A DNA stretch of 64,000 nucleotides from Henricia sp. BOLD:AAB3569 (taxonomy: Eukaryota > Echinodermata > Asteroidea > Spinulosida > Echinasteridae). The DNA is taken from positions 682,001 through 746,000 of the forward strand of contig JBBELK010001102.1 in assembly GCA_037783545.1 (NCBI GenBank), read 5' to 3'. The notes below the pieces were generated by a model. It ran no database searches. It saw only the letters and a list, made by a program, of their open reading frames with translations, and was not told the DNA's origin. Below are positions 11,785 through 22,254 of the stretch, piece by piece; the stretch's first letter is position 1; each line of letters opens with the position of its first letter. The translations under genes were made by a program, and so were the position numbers.

Positions 11785-12107
11785 TTAATAATAATAATCA
11801 CAAGCATTTGTAAAGCGCCATCTATCTATGTAGACATATTCCGAGGCGACTGTTGCCATTATTACCGCTGCCATCAGGAAATCACCAGAACCATTTCGCT
11901 TCAACTAGGTGGCAACCCGGCCAAGGCGCACAACCCTATCAGCAGTTAGATTGTGGCATTCCCCATAACAGCTTCCCATATATCGCTTGGGTTGACGAGG
12001 CAACTGGGATTAAGTGCCTTGCCCAGGGACACAGACACGTTGGTCGAAGTGGGGCTCGAACCCCCAACCTCTGATTGGGAGTCCCGCTTCATACCCACTA
12101 AACCATG
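11785..12107 (-). mobile_element. tRNA-derived SINE-like repeat with (AAT)n tail
   Basis: Read on the - strand it starts with a tRNA-like head (TGGTTTAGTGGGTATG, then B-box-like GGTTCGAGCCCC), continues through GTGTCCCTGGGCAAGGCACT and ends in GGCGCTTTACAAATG and a TTATTATTAT tail. The GGGCAAGGCACTTA core is a motif I associate with widespread animal SINEs; the exact superfamily is uncertain. Confidence 0.6.
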
Positions 12108-12170
12108 TTCATACGTTTTGGGGCTTTTAATACGCTCTAGTTTAGTCCTAACAGACTTGTGTATACATAT

Positions 12171-12492
12171 AGGCCTTTTCCCCTAGAACAACAATCCCCT
12201 GGGTGATTCACACTTGTTGTTCATATCTCGCTCCGGGGCGAACTAACCCCGGAGATCGCGACACCTCGTCCCTCACCTGAACAAGTGAGAACTCGCCTCT
12301 GCCCCTTTCACCACTACCGTTCTCGCCCCGGGGAAAGTGCCGTCTTGCCCCAGGGCCAAAATGTTCAACCCTGGTCCCGAGCAGGGTTGAACTCACCCCG
12401 GGGAATGAGCAATCTCAGGCGGGGATGAGACTTGCAAGTGGGAATCGTGGCTTATTTTCGCCCCGGGGCCACAGTCTAGTGGGAAAAGGCCT
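12171..12492. mobile_element. GC-rich foldback element (AGGCCTTTTCCC termini)
   Basis: AGGCCTTTTCCC at the left and GGGAAAAGGCCT at the right are inverse. The interior repeats CCCCGGGG-type blocks and is far more GC-rich than its surroundings. Confidence 0.65.
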
Positions 12493-13148
12493 CATGTGTA
12501 TTTTATAATTAAAAATGCAATTGTTTGTAAATTTTATAAATCAGCATTCCGTCCTGTTGTAAATGCATTTAATGAAGTTACATCAAACGATTGAGATTTT
12601 AATAAAACAAGAGAATCCAATTACATGTAGTTCTTTCCAAAACATACTTTTATTTTATTTATTTTGTGTATTCAAGTATTCAGACGTTGATATAATTCCC
12701 TTTTCATTAATTTTAAATGTATCAATTTTGTATTTCCATCGAAACTGATGCATCCTTTTAATAAAAAAATATTCAGAAATCCTACCTTATGCGTAATTCG
12801 GACGATAATTTGTATACAGTAATTATTGGAAATTCTCCTACTCCCCTTTAAACTCGACATTTAAAGAAAATTTAGCAAGTGAATACATGTACTTTGTCAG
12901 AGCGTTCCTCCTGCACCTAGTCTCCCCTCCAGGCTGTCCATAGGGAATCAGTTAGCCAGGCAATATACTTGTAGCATGCTTTCCTGTCTAGACCCCCTGG
13001 GTGACTCACCGTGAGTATAATGATATTACCCCCATGCGCATGGCTTGGGCTTATTTGTTATGCACCTGCTATTCCAACCCTCCTTTAGATATGTCCCAAC
13101 ATTGTATATATTATGTAGTTTGCGATATGTATTCTTTTGCAATAAGGC
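12493..13148. other. No gene seen
   Basis: AT-rich unassigned sequence with short frames only. Confidence 0.45.
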
Positions 13149-13152
13149 TTAA

Positions 13153-13571
13153 AGGCAGTATACATCATTGGTAATCTCGAAAATCAGAAATGTTCACAGA
13201 AGTACGCCTAACTTACACAATATAAACATGATGACCGTAGAAAACTTCCCCTGAAATGGTTTTGTCTAAAGTGCTATAATCTTTGAGAAAGGAGTAAAAC
13301 AATTAGTTTTCGTCTCATGAGACGAAAATTCAATTCGCCCCAAAACCATTTCGCCTAAGTGCCATTTCGCCCCAAATTATCTCATCCAAACACCACATCG
13401 CCCAAATGCCACTTCGCCCCAAAACCACTTCGTGCACAGGGCGAAATGACTGCAAACCCTTTTTTGACTGTTTTCTCAAAAGTTAGACGGGTTGGTTTTA
13501 ATCATGCATATCTTCAATCACACAGGGGGGTAAAACTATTTGTAACAGTTTACCAATCATGTATACTATGT
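13153..13571 (+). mobile_element. Family C MITE, second copy
   Basis: Same termini and inner TTCGCCCCAAAA units as 10404-10831 but with fewer minisatellite units. Flanked by TTAA at 13149-13152 and 13572-13575; the right TTAA also begins the adjoining family A copy. Confidence 0.8.
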
Positions 13572-13575
13572 TTAA

Positions 13576-13790
13576 AGGAATTGTTCAGAGTTTTCCAGAA
13601 AATATATTTCGTTCAAACTAGTAATGTATAAAGGTAGGCCTATACCTCCCCAAAATACTATCCATGGGAAGAACATTTGCAATCTCCAATTTGGATGTGG
13701 AAACAAAGGATAAATTAGTTTACCAAAATATCGGTGGTTTTTTAATGACAATATCCTTGAAAAAAAATATACGGATTAAGAGCATTCAAT
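13576..13790 (-). mobile_element. Family A MITE, truncated
   Basis: Starts at the TTAA shared with the preceding family C element and keeps the GCAATCTCCAATTTGG segment. It ends without the AGGAGCGTG terminus. Confidence 0.7.
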
Positions 13791-14674
13791 TAGGCCTACT
13801 AATTTATAAAAAATTATAATAATTAAATTCAATCCTAAAATCGTGATTTTTGTATCATAAAAGGCGCAAATGATAAAAAAGTAAATGAAAAGTTTTTAAT
13901 TATAACGTAATGTTACAATTTTACAATATTAAGTCCGGCTTATCCCACCCGATTGGATTTTATATTTTCGTTCCCACCTTCAAATTGCCGCGTGCATCAT
14001 TCCGGAACAAGAATTTCTCACAGCGTTTAACTTGTTACAAGTTGTGTCTTCGTTTGAGATTAAACTTAATCAATTAAACAGTTTTGTACAATCGAGGGTA
14101 CAAAAAAGTAACTGTTCTCCAGCGCCGCCGAGGTGCGTGCCTTTAAAACCGGAGTGATTTTTTCCAAAGACACCCGCCACCCAATGTGTTTCTTTAAATC
14201 AATGCGATGTGAAGGGCTCTTAATTTGATATCTGTTCCGTATGGCTCAAAATATCTTCCCGACAGCTTTTGCGGGTAAAAAAAGACAAATGCCGGCATCA
14301 AATTCCCAGCAGACTCGCGCCGCGTCGGCCTCGACAAAACATGTTTGTCCGTCCGCTACTATTTTTGAGACCTTTTTTTATACTCCCACACACACACAAC
14401 ACTGTCCTATCTCGGTGTCGATTTTTTTTTTCGCGCTCAAATCTCCGATATTTTCAGTGCTTTCTCGTGATATTTTCTTGCCGTTGTTTACAGCAGATTT
14501 AACCCACAAGAGGCTTGGAGTAGCCACAAACTATGGTAGTGACATTTTGCGGATTTGATTGGGGATAAGCTCTGTAAACGTATTGTGTCCAGATATTATT
14601 TTTGACACCCCTCTCTACCCCCCTACCCCCCCCCCCCCCCCCCCCCCCCCCCACGAGAGAAAAATCGTTTCACT
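13791..14674. other. Unassigned sequence with a poly-C run
   Basis: No gene recognised. A C-run of about 35 bases lies at 14617-14652. A 105-codon + frame (14241-14558) overlaps simple sequence and has no domain. Confidence 0.45.
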
Positions 14675-14783
14675 GTAAAAATAAATTAGTCAAAACAGCA
14701 TTATGAGACATCATTAACTTAACTTAGTCAAAACTATGTCTCATTATGACTAATTAACGTTATTTTGACTAATTTATTTTTAC
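14675..14783. repeat. Short palindromic element
   Basis: GTAAAAATAAATTAGTCAAAA on the left returns as its inverse at the right end, with further matching steps inside. It is MITE-like. Confidence 0.7.
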
Positions 14784-15029
14784 ATAAGGGCTCCACGAAT
14801 TTGTCCTTGCGCGCGCATTGAGGAGCCTCCGCCTTTAATTATAAAATGAAGTACATTTGTGCCGTAATATTGAAACACATAAAACTTATAGGACATCTAA
14901 ATTCATTAAATGGCATGTTTCAACACCAACATTTTGTGAGGAACAACTGCACTACAGCTAGATTTAATATCAGGTATAGCAAGAAGAAACTGCACGAGGA
15001 ACAACAGACTGCACTACCGTGATTCGAGA

Positions 15030-15150
15030 CCACCTGTTGGCGTCATAGCTCATTGGTCTGCGGTTTGAATCCCAGTGGAGCCAAGTTGCTTTTCACTGCA
15101 TCCAGATTTCCCAAACTCATGAAACAAATGTTCAACATTTGTCCCTAAAT
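15030..15150 (+). mobile_element. tRNA-derived SINE, second copy
   Basis: Shares GTTGGCGTCATAGCTCA, GGTTTGAATCCCAG, GTGGAGCCAAGTTG and the CCAGATTTCCCAAACTC body with the copy at 3898-4076, in opposite orientation. The anticodon arm is deleted. Confidence 0.65.
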
Positions 15151-15879
15151 TTTCATCACATATTGCATTTTGGGACGTCAAAACGTTTTATCCTCGGAGT
15201 ATATTTGAGGGTGTGCAAGAAAATGCATGCTAGCATGCGTGTCCCGTACTTTGCTCGTATTTGCTTTGACTGTCGCAATCTCTGGTATTGGACATTTTGT
15301 GAAAGATCGCCTACTGTTTCCCGGAACTCGATTCCCAGTGGATAATTCGGATTGAGACTTTCCGTACCGTGCTGATACGTGTGCTCGTCACGACTTGACG
15401 ATACATCACGTCGTAAAACTACATAACGAAGTGCAATTTATTTCCGCAGAAAAAAACAACGTTCTTTCAGAGAGGCTCTTTTATTGGTTCTAGCAGATTG
15501 TTTGTCGAGATGGCCGCACAAGGAGAAGTAGCGAATGTCTGTTGCAAAGTATTTTAATTTGTTCCATTTGCAAGCGAAATAATTGAAGTGGATGTGGCAT
15601 TTGTGATGAACACGGGATATATTTTGTTCCTTTTGTTTATTACTAAATACTAGCATTTGTACTCGCGTGAATTTTGAATCAGTCGGATTTTTGATAAAAT
15701 ATAATTTTTATTGCCGATATCGTTCCACTGCTTATTGCAAGTTTCGCATCCTTGGAGAAAAAAAATAAAACTTGTAATAAAAGCGTTTTTCGTCAGAAAA
15801 CGGCCTTTGAGAAGTATTGTTTGATTTCGAATCGTACACGGTCTCATTTTCAATTGAACATGACGAAAACGTCTGTTAA
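15151..15879. other. No gene seen
   Basis: Unassigned, with a few CpG-containing patches near 15.2-15.5 kb. No repeat partner recognised. Confidence 0.45.
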
Positions 15880-16210
15880 AGGCCTATGTATCATTCGCAA
15901 GATACAACTTTTTGCAGATTCGTGGAATAAGAGTGTAACATATCTAAGGAAGAACGTTGGTAAACTAGCCTGAAGAAATTTTAGCTACTTAGATGCATCA
16001 GAAAACCTTGAAAATCTATATATGGATTTTGTGGATTACAAGTGAATGATAAACCACCTTCGGTTGTCAATTTCCAACATGAAATACCATTTTGGACGGA
16101 TATAAATTCATGTGGTGTTTGTTACCATTGCTATCAACACTTTAAGTAAGGTTTTTCTTGTCAACTCATGAAAAACTAAAATGGGTCATTGCAAATTATA
16201 CAATGGGCCT
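15880..16210 (+). mobile_element. Family B MITE, complete
   Basis: AGGCCTATGTATCATT to ATACAATGGGCCT between TTAA at 15876-15879 and 16211-16214. Inverse orientation to 5384-5740. Confidence 0.8.
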
Positions 16211-16214
16211 TTAA

Positions 16215-16843
16215 AGGGGATTACACCCAAGAAACATTGTGCTGAACCGAAGTGTAACTCCTACATTATTTTTATACAAAGAACAAGGAATTTGACCTGC
16301 TAAAAATCGGACACGAACTTCACAAGGAATGGCTATGGGCGCCGCCATTTTGTCCGGAAACTGGGCAAAGAATGATATTTTCGCGGATAACTTCGTGTAC
16401 TCCGTTTGCTCTGGAGTGGACTTGTTGAGATCCTGAGATAATTTATCGCAGCATGACGACATAACATTATTCAGTGCGAAATGTCGCCGCATTTGTCCAA
16501 CATTCTGGATGTCGTCTTCCTGAGATAATTATCACGGGATGACGACATTTTGCACTGAATATGTCGTCATCCTGCAATAAATTACATTGTGTATTTCAGG
16601 ATCTCAACAAGTCGGATAGCACTTACAGAGCTCCGTGGTACCGCAAACGGAGTACACGAAGGAGTTGTCCGCGAAAACGTCATTCTTTGCCCAGTTTCCG
16701 GACAAAATGGCGGCGCCCATAAGCCACTTTTTGTGAAGTTTGTATCCGATTTTCAGCGAGTCAAATTCCTTGTTCTTTGTATATAACAAAATAATGTACA
16801 ATGTTCAGCACAATGTCTTTTGTTTCCTGGGTGTAATTTCCCT
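16215..16843. mobile_element. 629-bp foldback MITE with long arms
   Basis: Arms of about 230 bp start AGGGGATTACACCC and end GGGTGTAATTTCCCT, flanked by TTAA; the left TTAA is shared with the previous element. Each arm carries a GCCGCCATTTTGTCCGG block. Short frames (65-93 codons) in both strands are arm translations, not genes. Confidence 0.85.
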
Positions 16844-17146
16844 TTAAGTTTGTATTTAGATCTAGCGATATGGTTTAAACCAAAAAACCAAAAAACAAAA
16901 TTCCGCATCAAGGGTAAACCTGAACTAGTCACTTCACAGTGGACAAAATAAGACGGTTTGAGTGATGGTTCTGACGCATTAGACGCAACACTCGTTTGTT
17001 TCGTCCGGTACAATAACCTAATCCGATTTACCAAATCGTGGCGTGACGCAAATGTGACGTCACTAGAACTTTATTTTCAACATTGCCATACTCAAAATTA
17101 TTTTACATGGGGCTACTGGTGAAATGTGCAGAAAGTATTAGGCCCT

Positions 17147-17320
17147 ATAGACTGCCGAAGTGAATAGGCCTACGTCATCTTTTGTTGGTTGCCTAGGCAA
17201 TTGGCTCTAAACTAAAAATCACTAAACCGTGTCCCTCTGCTTTGAAATAGTACTTTTTACGACGGCCATGATAGTTTAGAGTCAATTGCCATGGCAACAC
17301 GTCACACTTCGGCTGTCTAT
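17147..17320. repeat. Foldback element
   Basis: ATAGACTGCCGAAGTG and the AATTGGCTCTAAACT block recur inverted as GAGTCAATTGCC and CACTTCGGCTGTCTAT. Confidence 0.7.
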
Positions 17321-17560
17321 TGTCAGCACAATTGGTTGTCTGCCCATGAACCATTTTCGTGTCCTCGCAAAAAGAAACTTTCCACCCTGATAATTACGTT
17401 TTAGTCCGCCTGACTTGTTTCATAATTCTCCCGGAGACCTATTGATTTGATCTTTAAATATATACGCCGCCCGGTGGAGTAATTATTAAAAGGTCCTTTA
17501 TGTCTGAAAATCAATAGAACCGGTTGCTCTAACCCAATGTGCCAGCTTTTTGCGTCTTCG

Positions 17561-17591
17561 TGACGTCATGTTGTGACGTCACATGACGTCA
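17561..17591 (+). promoter_or_regulatory. Three perfect CRE palindromes in 31 bp
   Basis: TGACGTCA occurs at 17561-17568, 17574-17581 and 17584-17591. A CCAAT motif lies about 25 bp upstream. TGACGTCA is the classic CREB/ATF site. No gene is identified downstream, so a promoter role is inference. Confidence 0.4.
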
Positions 17592-17953
17592 GGCAAAGCG
17601 TACGTGAAGCGCGCGATACAGATAAATTGGTTTCTCTCCGTATGTGTGCATAACGCAGTCTGTAAAGGCCAATGGAGGCGGTCGTTTTATATTGTGTTAT
17701 ATCAACAGTTTGTCAGTGTGAATCACACTAATGGTGAGTCTTCTGACAGTAATACCAAAATCTATTTTAACAAAAACATATTTTTCGGGTTTTTATTTAG
17801 TATACTTATTTATTTTAATTTAAAGATAGATTACATGATTGGAAAACTTTTAAAAACAGGAACAACAACATTAAATAACTATATTGTTGCTAAACTGTCT
17901 TGTAGAAATTTCAGCCACATAGATGCAGTAAAACTTTTTAAAAAACTGGTTAA

Positions 17954-18675
17954 AGGTATAGAATACATCATTTGCAGTGACCCCAATGTTTTTTCATGAG
18001 TTGACAAAAACAAAACTTACTACATATTAATAACAATGGTATCAAACACCACATGAATTTATTTCTGTCCAAAATGGTATTTTAGGTGAGAAATTAACAA
18101 CTGAAGGTGGTTTTCTAAATGGGTCTTTCCACGCTAATGGGCCTATTTGAAAAATAAGTCAATAATTCCTTTCAGATGTCTTCAGTTTATCTCAAACCTA
18201 AAGAAATTCTCTTAATTTTTGCCCCAAAAGGTAAGAAAATACTGTCACAACATACATTTCTGAAAAGCTTTTGTACAAATTTCCCTATAGTGGACAGACA
18301 AAATTGTGACATTTTTGTCTGTCCACATTATACGTATATGGAAAAATTGTGCATGTATGTTGTGGCAGCATCTTACCTTTTGGGGCAGTACAAGAGAATT
18401 TCATTAAGTTTAAGATAAACTGAAGACATCTGAAAGGAATATTGACTTATTTTGTAAATAGGCCCATTAGCGTGGAAAGACCCAAATTGCAAAAGACTTT
18501 TTTTACCATTCAACTCAATACAAAAGCCATGAATGGATTCTTCAAGTTTTCTGAAGTATTACTGCCTCTAAATGTGGCTGAAATTTCTACACGGCAGTTT
18601 TATCAACATGGGCTTTTAATCACGAGTGGAAATAACAGCCTTTATAACAGTTTACCAATCATGTACTCTATACCT
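17954..18675 (+). mobile_element. Middle family B MITE of the nest
   Basis: AGGTATAGAATACATC to CATGTACTCTATACCT, bordered by TTAA at 17950-17953 and 18676-18679. It is itself interrupted at 18121-18483. Confidence 0.75.
18121..18483. mobile_element. Innermost MITE, GGGTCTTTCCACGC termini
   Basis: A 363-bp element with long inverted arms (GGGTCTTTCCACGCTAATGG and its inverse). AAAT flanks both sides (18117-18120, 18484-18487), giving a possible 4-bp duplication. The arms nearly pair over the whole length. Confidence 0.8.
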
Positions 18676-18936
18676 TTAAATAGGTTTCAAACTTTGCAAA
18701 TGATTTTTTTTTTTTTTAAATAAAGCACCTTCAAGTTGGCAATTTTATACAATTTCGCACGAGAAAAAAATAATGTGGTATTTGTTACCATTGCTATAGT
18801 ATCAACACTTTTAGTCGGGTTTTTCATGTCAACTCGTCAGGTAAAATGTTAGGTAACTGCAAATGATGTAGTGATGCTTTAAGAAGAGCAAATACTTGCA
18901 CGTTTTCATTCTGGATGTTGTCACAGGGCTGGTATA

Positions 18937-19533
18937 TACAGGGTGTCCATAAAAAAAGGAAACCCATCTTTAAGTGCAAATTATCAGAAATCTGTGCAAT
19001 ATTTCAAAAAAAAGGTATGTAGAAAAAGTCCATTCCTGTCCAATGGTACCAGGGTCATTATGTAACTGTCATGAATGACTGAGCAAACATGGCCATTATG
19101 AAAGGTGGTGAAATCATCACTTGAAAGTGGGATAAGGGCAATAAAGTGATGAAAGAACACAACATTTAATTTCATAACCTTACCATCGATTGATAAGACG
19201 AGCAGTCAGAGACATGAGACGACGATGTAAGCTGTGTATTGAGAGAAATGGTGGGCATGCCGAGGGCACACACCCATGAATTTTTCTGTAAGGTAAGGAA
19301 ATGTGTTATTTCATCACTTTTAGTTATTGCCTTATCCCACTTTCAATTGAAGTGCTAACTTGTCACAGTGATGAGTTTACAACCTTTCATAATGGCCATG
19401 TTTGCTCAGTCATGCATGACAGTTACATAAAGACCCTGGTACCATTGGACTAGGACAGTCTGGACTTTCCCTACATACACACCTCTTTTTAAAATATTGC
19501 ACAGATTTCTAATAATTTGAATTTGAAGGTACG
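18937..19533. mobile_element. CAGGGTGTCCAT foldback element (Tc1/mariner-like end)
   Basis: Starts TA then CAGGGTGTCCAT. The left arm (to about 19165) reappears inverted at about 19297-19533, but the last 30 or so bases of the right arm are missing where the composite repeat begins. A TA-bordered CAGGGTGTCC end resembles Tc1/mariner-type elements; the family is inferred. A single arm recurs at 44353-44560. Confidence 0.65.
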
Positions 19534-19539
19534 GTAACT

Positions 19540-20795
19540 GTATAACATATTAGCATTCGCTTAGTGATAGTTTTACTTCGACAAATATTCCTTTTAAGTG
19601 TGTGCCCTTGCTTGGTATATTGGCGTAACCATTCGGAAATCGAACCGCTTCCTAATTGGAAGTGTTAAGTACCTACATTGGATTTCCATCCAATTACTTC
19701 CGAATTGCCTGATTCGTGTGCTGCGGCTACAATGTCTATACATGCACCAATGTTTCGGCTTTTGAACATCCGTCAGGCGGTATAATAAGTTCATGGCAGT
19801 ACAGCATGGACTGTGCAGGCAAGTATTGCAAATGAAATATGCACTCGGGCTTTCGTTCGCTGGCTTGCGTCATTGCCAGATGCTGGTGCGGTGGTACAGA
19901 ATAGGTATAAAGTGCGGCATGAAGGGAAAAACGATATTTTAGATTTAACGTAAGTTTTATTGTATATAAAGAGTAATGGCAAAGCATCTCGTGTACAATG
20001 ATTATACCAAGTAATTCCAATGGTTATTATGCACTATGTATCAAATACTGCGTTCATTACTTTACTCTGTTGCGCTTCCATGCAAACTTAGGGGAATGGA
20101 TTCGAATGGAAAACCCGAGGAAGTATACAACTGTGCCTCATAGCTCAGCTGGTGGAGCATCTGCCTAGTTTGTCTGACGTCTTGGGGGGGGGGGGCTTGA
20201 GGGAGTAGGCCCTACACCACTGTACCTCATAGCTCTGCTGGTAAAGCATCTGTCCAGGCTGCCAGAGGTCTTGGGGGAAACCTGAGGGAGTATACCACTG
20301 TGCCTCATAGCTCAGCTGGTAGAGCATCTGCCCAGTGTGTCAGAGGTCTTGGGGGGGATCTGAGGGAGAATACCATGTGCCACTGTGCCTAGCTCTGCTG
20401 GTATAGCATCTGCCTGCTGTGTCAGAGATCTTGGGAAAACCTGAGGGAGTAAATATACCATTGTCACAGTGCCTCATAGCTCAGCTGGTAGAGCATCTGC
20501 CTATAGTGTGTCAGAGATCTTGGGGAAACCTAAGGGAGTAATATACCACTGTGTCTCATAGCTCAACTGGTAGAGCATCTGCCTGGTGTGTCAGAGATCT
20601 TGGAAAACCCCGAGGGAGTAAATCTACCACTGTGTCTTATAGCTCAGCTGGTAGTAGAGCATCTGCCTGGTGTCAGAGTTCTTTGGAAAACCCGAGGGAG
20701 TAAATCTATTTTATACCACTGTGCCTCATAGCTCAGCTGGTAGAGCATCTAGTGAGCCCGTCTCTGGTTCAAATCCGATGATGCCCGTATGATTT
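19540..20795 (+). mobile_element. Composite repeat ending in a tRNA-like array, copy 1
   Basis: A leader of about 580 bp (CATTCGCTTAG.GATAG start, GAAATCGAACCGCTTCC block, CAATGTTTCGGCTTTTGAAC block) is followed by the tandem array. The same leader-plus-array order appears at 39.26-40.42 kb and inverted at 42.64-44.33 kb. Frames in the leader (for example 19736-20020) recur only because the repeat recurs. Confidence 0.75.
20130..20795 (+). repeat. Tandem array of tRNA-like units, eight units
   Basis: Units of about 75-90 bp each contain CCTCATAGCTCAGCTGGTAG, a near-perfect tRNA A box, then AGCATCTGCC and a CAGAG.TCTTGGG spacer. Only the last unit (20727-20795) also has a B-box-like GGTTCAAATCC and a 3' end that can pair with its start. 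It looks like a SINE head amplified in tandem. Confidence 0.75.
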
Positions 20796-21443
20796 TTTTC
20801 TGGATGTGGTCACATTGTATTCGCATATCTGCATGTGCACTTTAACGCGAGGGTCCCGTGCGTTAAACTGACGCGTATCTCAAAGCACGGTGTAGACAGC
20901 ACCTGAGGTCTTCGTTAATGTGCTGATGACGCATGGGAAATAACTCAATGCTAAAGCACTATAGGCCATGTCCATTACCAACACTTGGTGCAACCTTCAT
21001 GTAATATGCACGTCTTAACTTCAACTACATGCGCGAATTGATAACCGAATACATGTACTGTACATCTGGCGGTGCACTGAGAAAGCCTGCTGTGAGGTGT
21101 GTTTGGAGGGCGGGAGGAGGGGTCATCGAAAAGAATTCCATGTGGGTTTTGTTTCGCGTCAAAGCAACATTGAATATCCACATAACATTATTGTATACAA
21201 TGCGATCCTGATATTTGATGACATTTATGATAGGCAACTTCTGTATATAATTTATAAAACCGAATTCTGTTGATTTTGTCAAACACCCAATAAATATGAT
21301 AATTTTCAAAACTCATCTGAATTGACTTCGTATAATCTCTACTTCCTCCATGTCTGAGCCTTATGGTATATAATCACAAAATCTGAAAACCAAATCACTG
21401 TCCTATGGCAATTAGGCTATACACGCAGATGCACATGCCATTC
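20796..21443. other. No gene seen
   Basis: Unassigned. Overlapping frames of 60-94 codons near 21.0-21.3 kb on both strands show no domain. Confidence 0.45.
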
Positions 21444-21916
21444 TTGGGTTTCACTTGGCTTGACAACGGTTGCTATCCGCCATTACTGTGTCCATACTAT
21501 GGCACGCCAAAGCGAATAATAATTCAACACTCATAATTTAATGTTGACGCATATTTTCGCAAATGTTGCGCAAGAAAAGAAAGTTGGACACAGTAATGGC
21601 GGATATGATAGTTGTTGACGTTACGCGTATGGCCCGCCAAAGCGGAAATAATTAAACACTGATAATTTTGCCATCAACCCTGAAAAACAAGTCTCAACAT
21701 TTTTTCAAACTTGCCAACAAAAGTACGGTATGCCAGTTTCAAACAGTCTATCAACATTTAAAAGTCATGGCAACTTTCTTTTTTTTCTTGCGCAACATCT
21801 GCGGAAATATGCGTCAACATTAAATTATCAGTGTTTAATTATTTTTCGCTTTGGCGAGCCATAGTATGGACACAGTAATGGCGGATGGCAACCGGTTGTC
21901 AAGCAGTGAAACCCAA
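21444..21916. mobile_element. Foldback MITE (TTGGGTTTCACT)
   Basis: The arm TTGGGTTTCACTTGGCTTGA, followed by the CCGCCATTACTGTGTCC block, is repeated inverted at the right end. A third partial copy of the block lies inside near 21.59-21.66 kb. Confidence 0.75.
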
Positions 21917-21971
21917 TAATATACGTTACTAATAAGGACCACTCGCTGAAAGTGCCTAAATGGCGTCTTAA

Positions 21972-22242
21972 GAGGGTGTTCAGGTTTTTCCAGAAATTGG
22001 ATTTCGTTCTAACCTAACATTCAAATCCATAAGAAGAAAACAGGAAAATTGCAAATCTCCAATTTGGATGTGGAAGAAAAAAGATTGGTGTAGCCTAGTC
22101 ACTGCACTGCATATCCTTTGGAAATATACGGATTGAGAGCACGACATTTCAGAATGGTAATGAGAAAAATATGACAAATGATATATCAAAATCTCATGGC
22201 CATGGGGTAAGTGAGGGATCAAAAAAGAAATGGCCACGCTCT
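21972..22242 (-). mobile_element. Family A MITE
   Basis: Begins after TTAA (21968-21971) and ends GGCCACGCTCT before a decayed TTAT. An internal segment is deleted relative to other copies. Confidence 0.7.
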
Positions 22243-22254
22243 TTATAGCAGCGC

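Larger units (their letters stand above)
16848..17823. other. Unassigned sequence with possible promoter features
   Basis: Apart from the foldback at 17147-17320 and the CRE cluster at 17561-17591, nothing is recognised. A further TGACGTCA lies near 17055. A possible splice donor (GGTGAGTC) follows at about 17733. Confidence 0.4.
17824..18878 (-). mobile_element. Outer family B MITE of a three-level nest
   Basis: The left part (17824-17949) and right part (about 18680-18878) together match one reversed family B copy such as 41863-42196. Outer ends abut TTAA (17820-17823, 18879-18882). A second family B element occupies 17954-18675. A 138-codon frame at 17583-17999 is partly this element. Confidence 0.75.

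Noticed and set aside
17583-17999. 138-codon + strand frame
   Set aside because: Its second half is family B MITE sequence (17824 onward).
20727-20795. Possible functional tRNA gene ending the array
   Set aside because: A and B boxes are present, but no proper anticodon arm fits and it is one unit of a repeat array.
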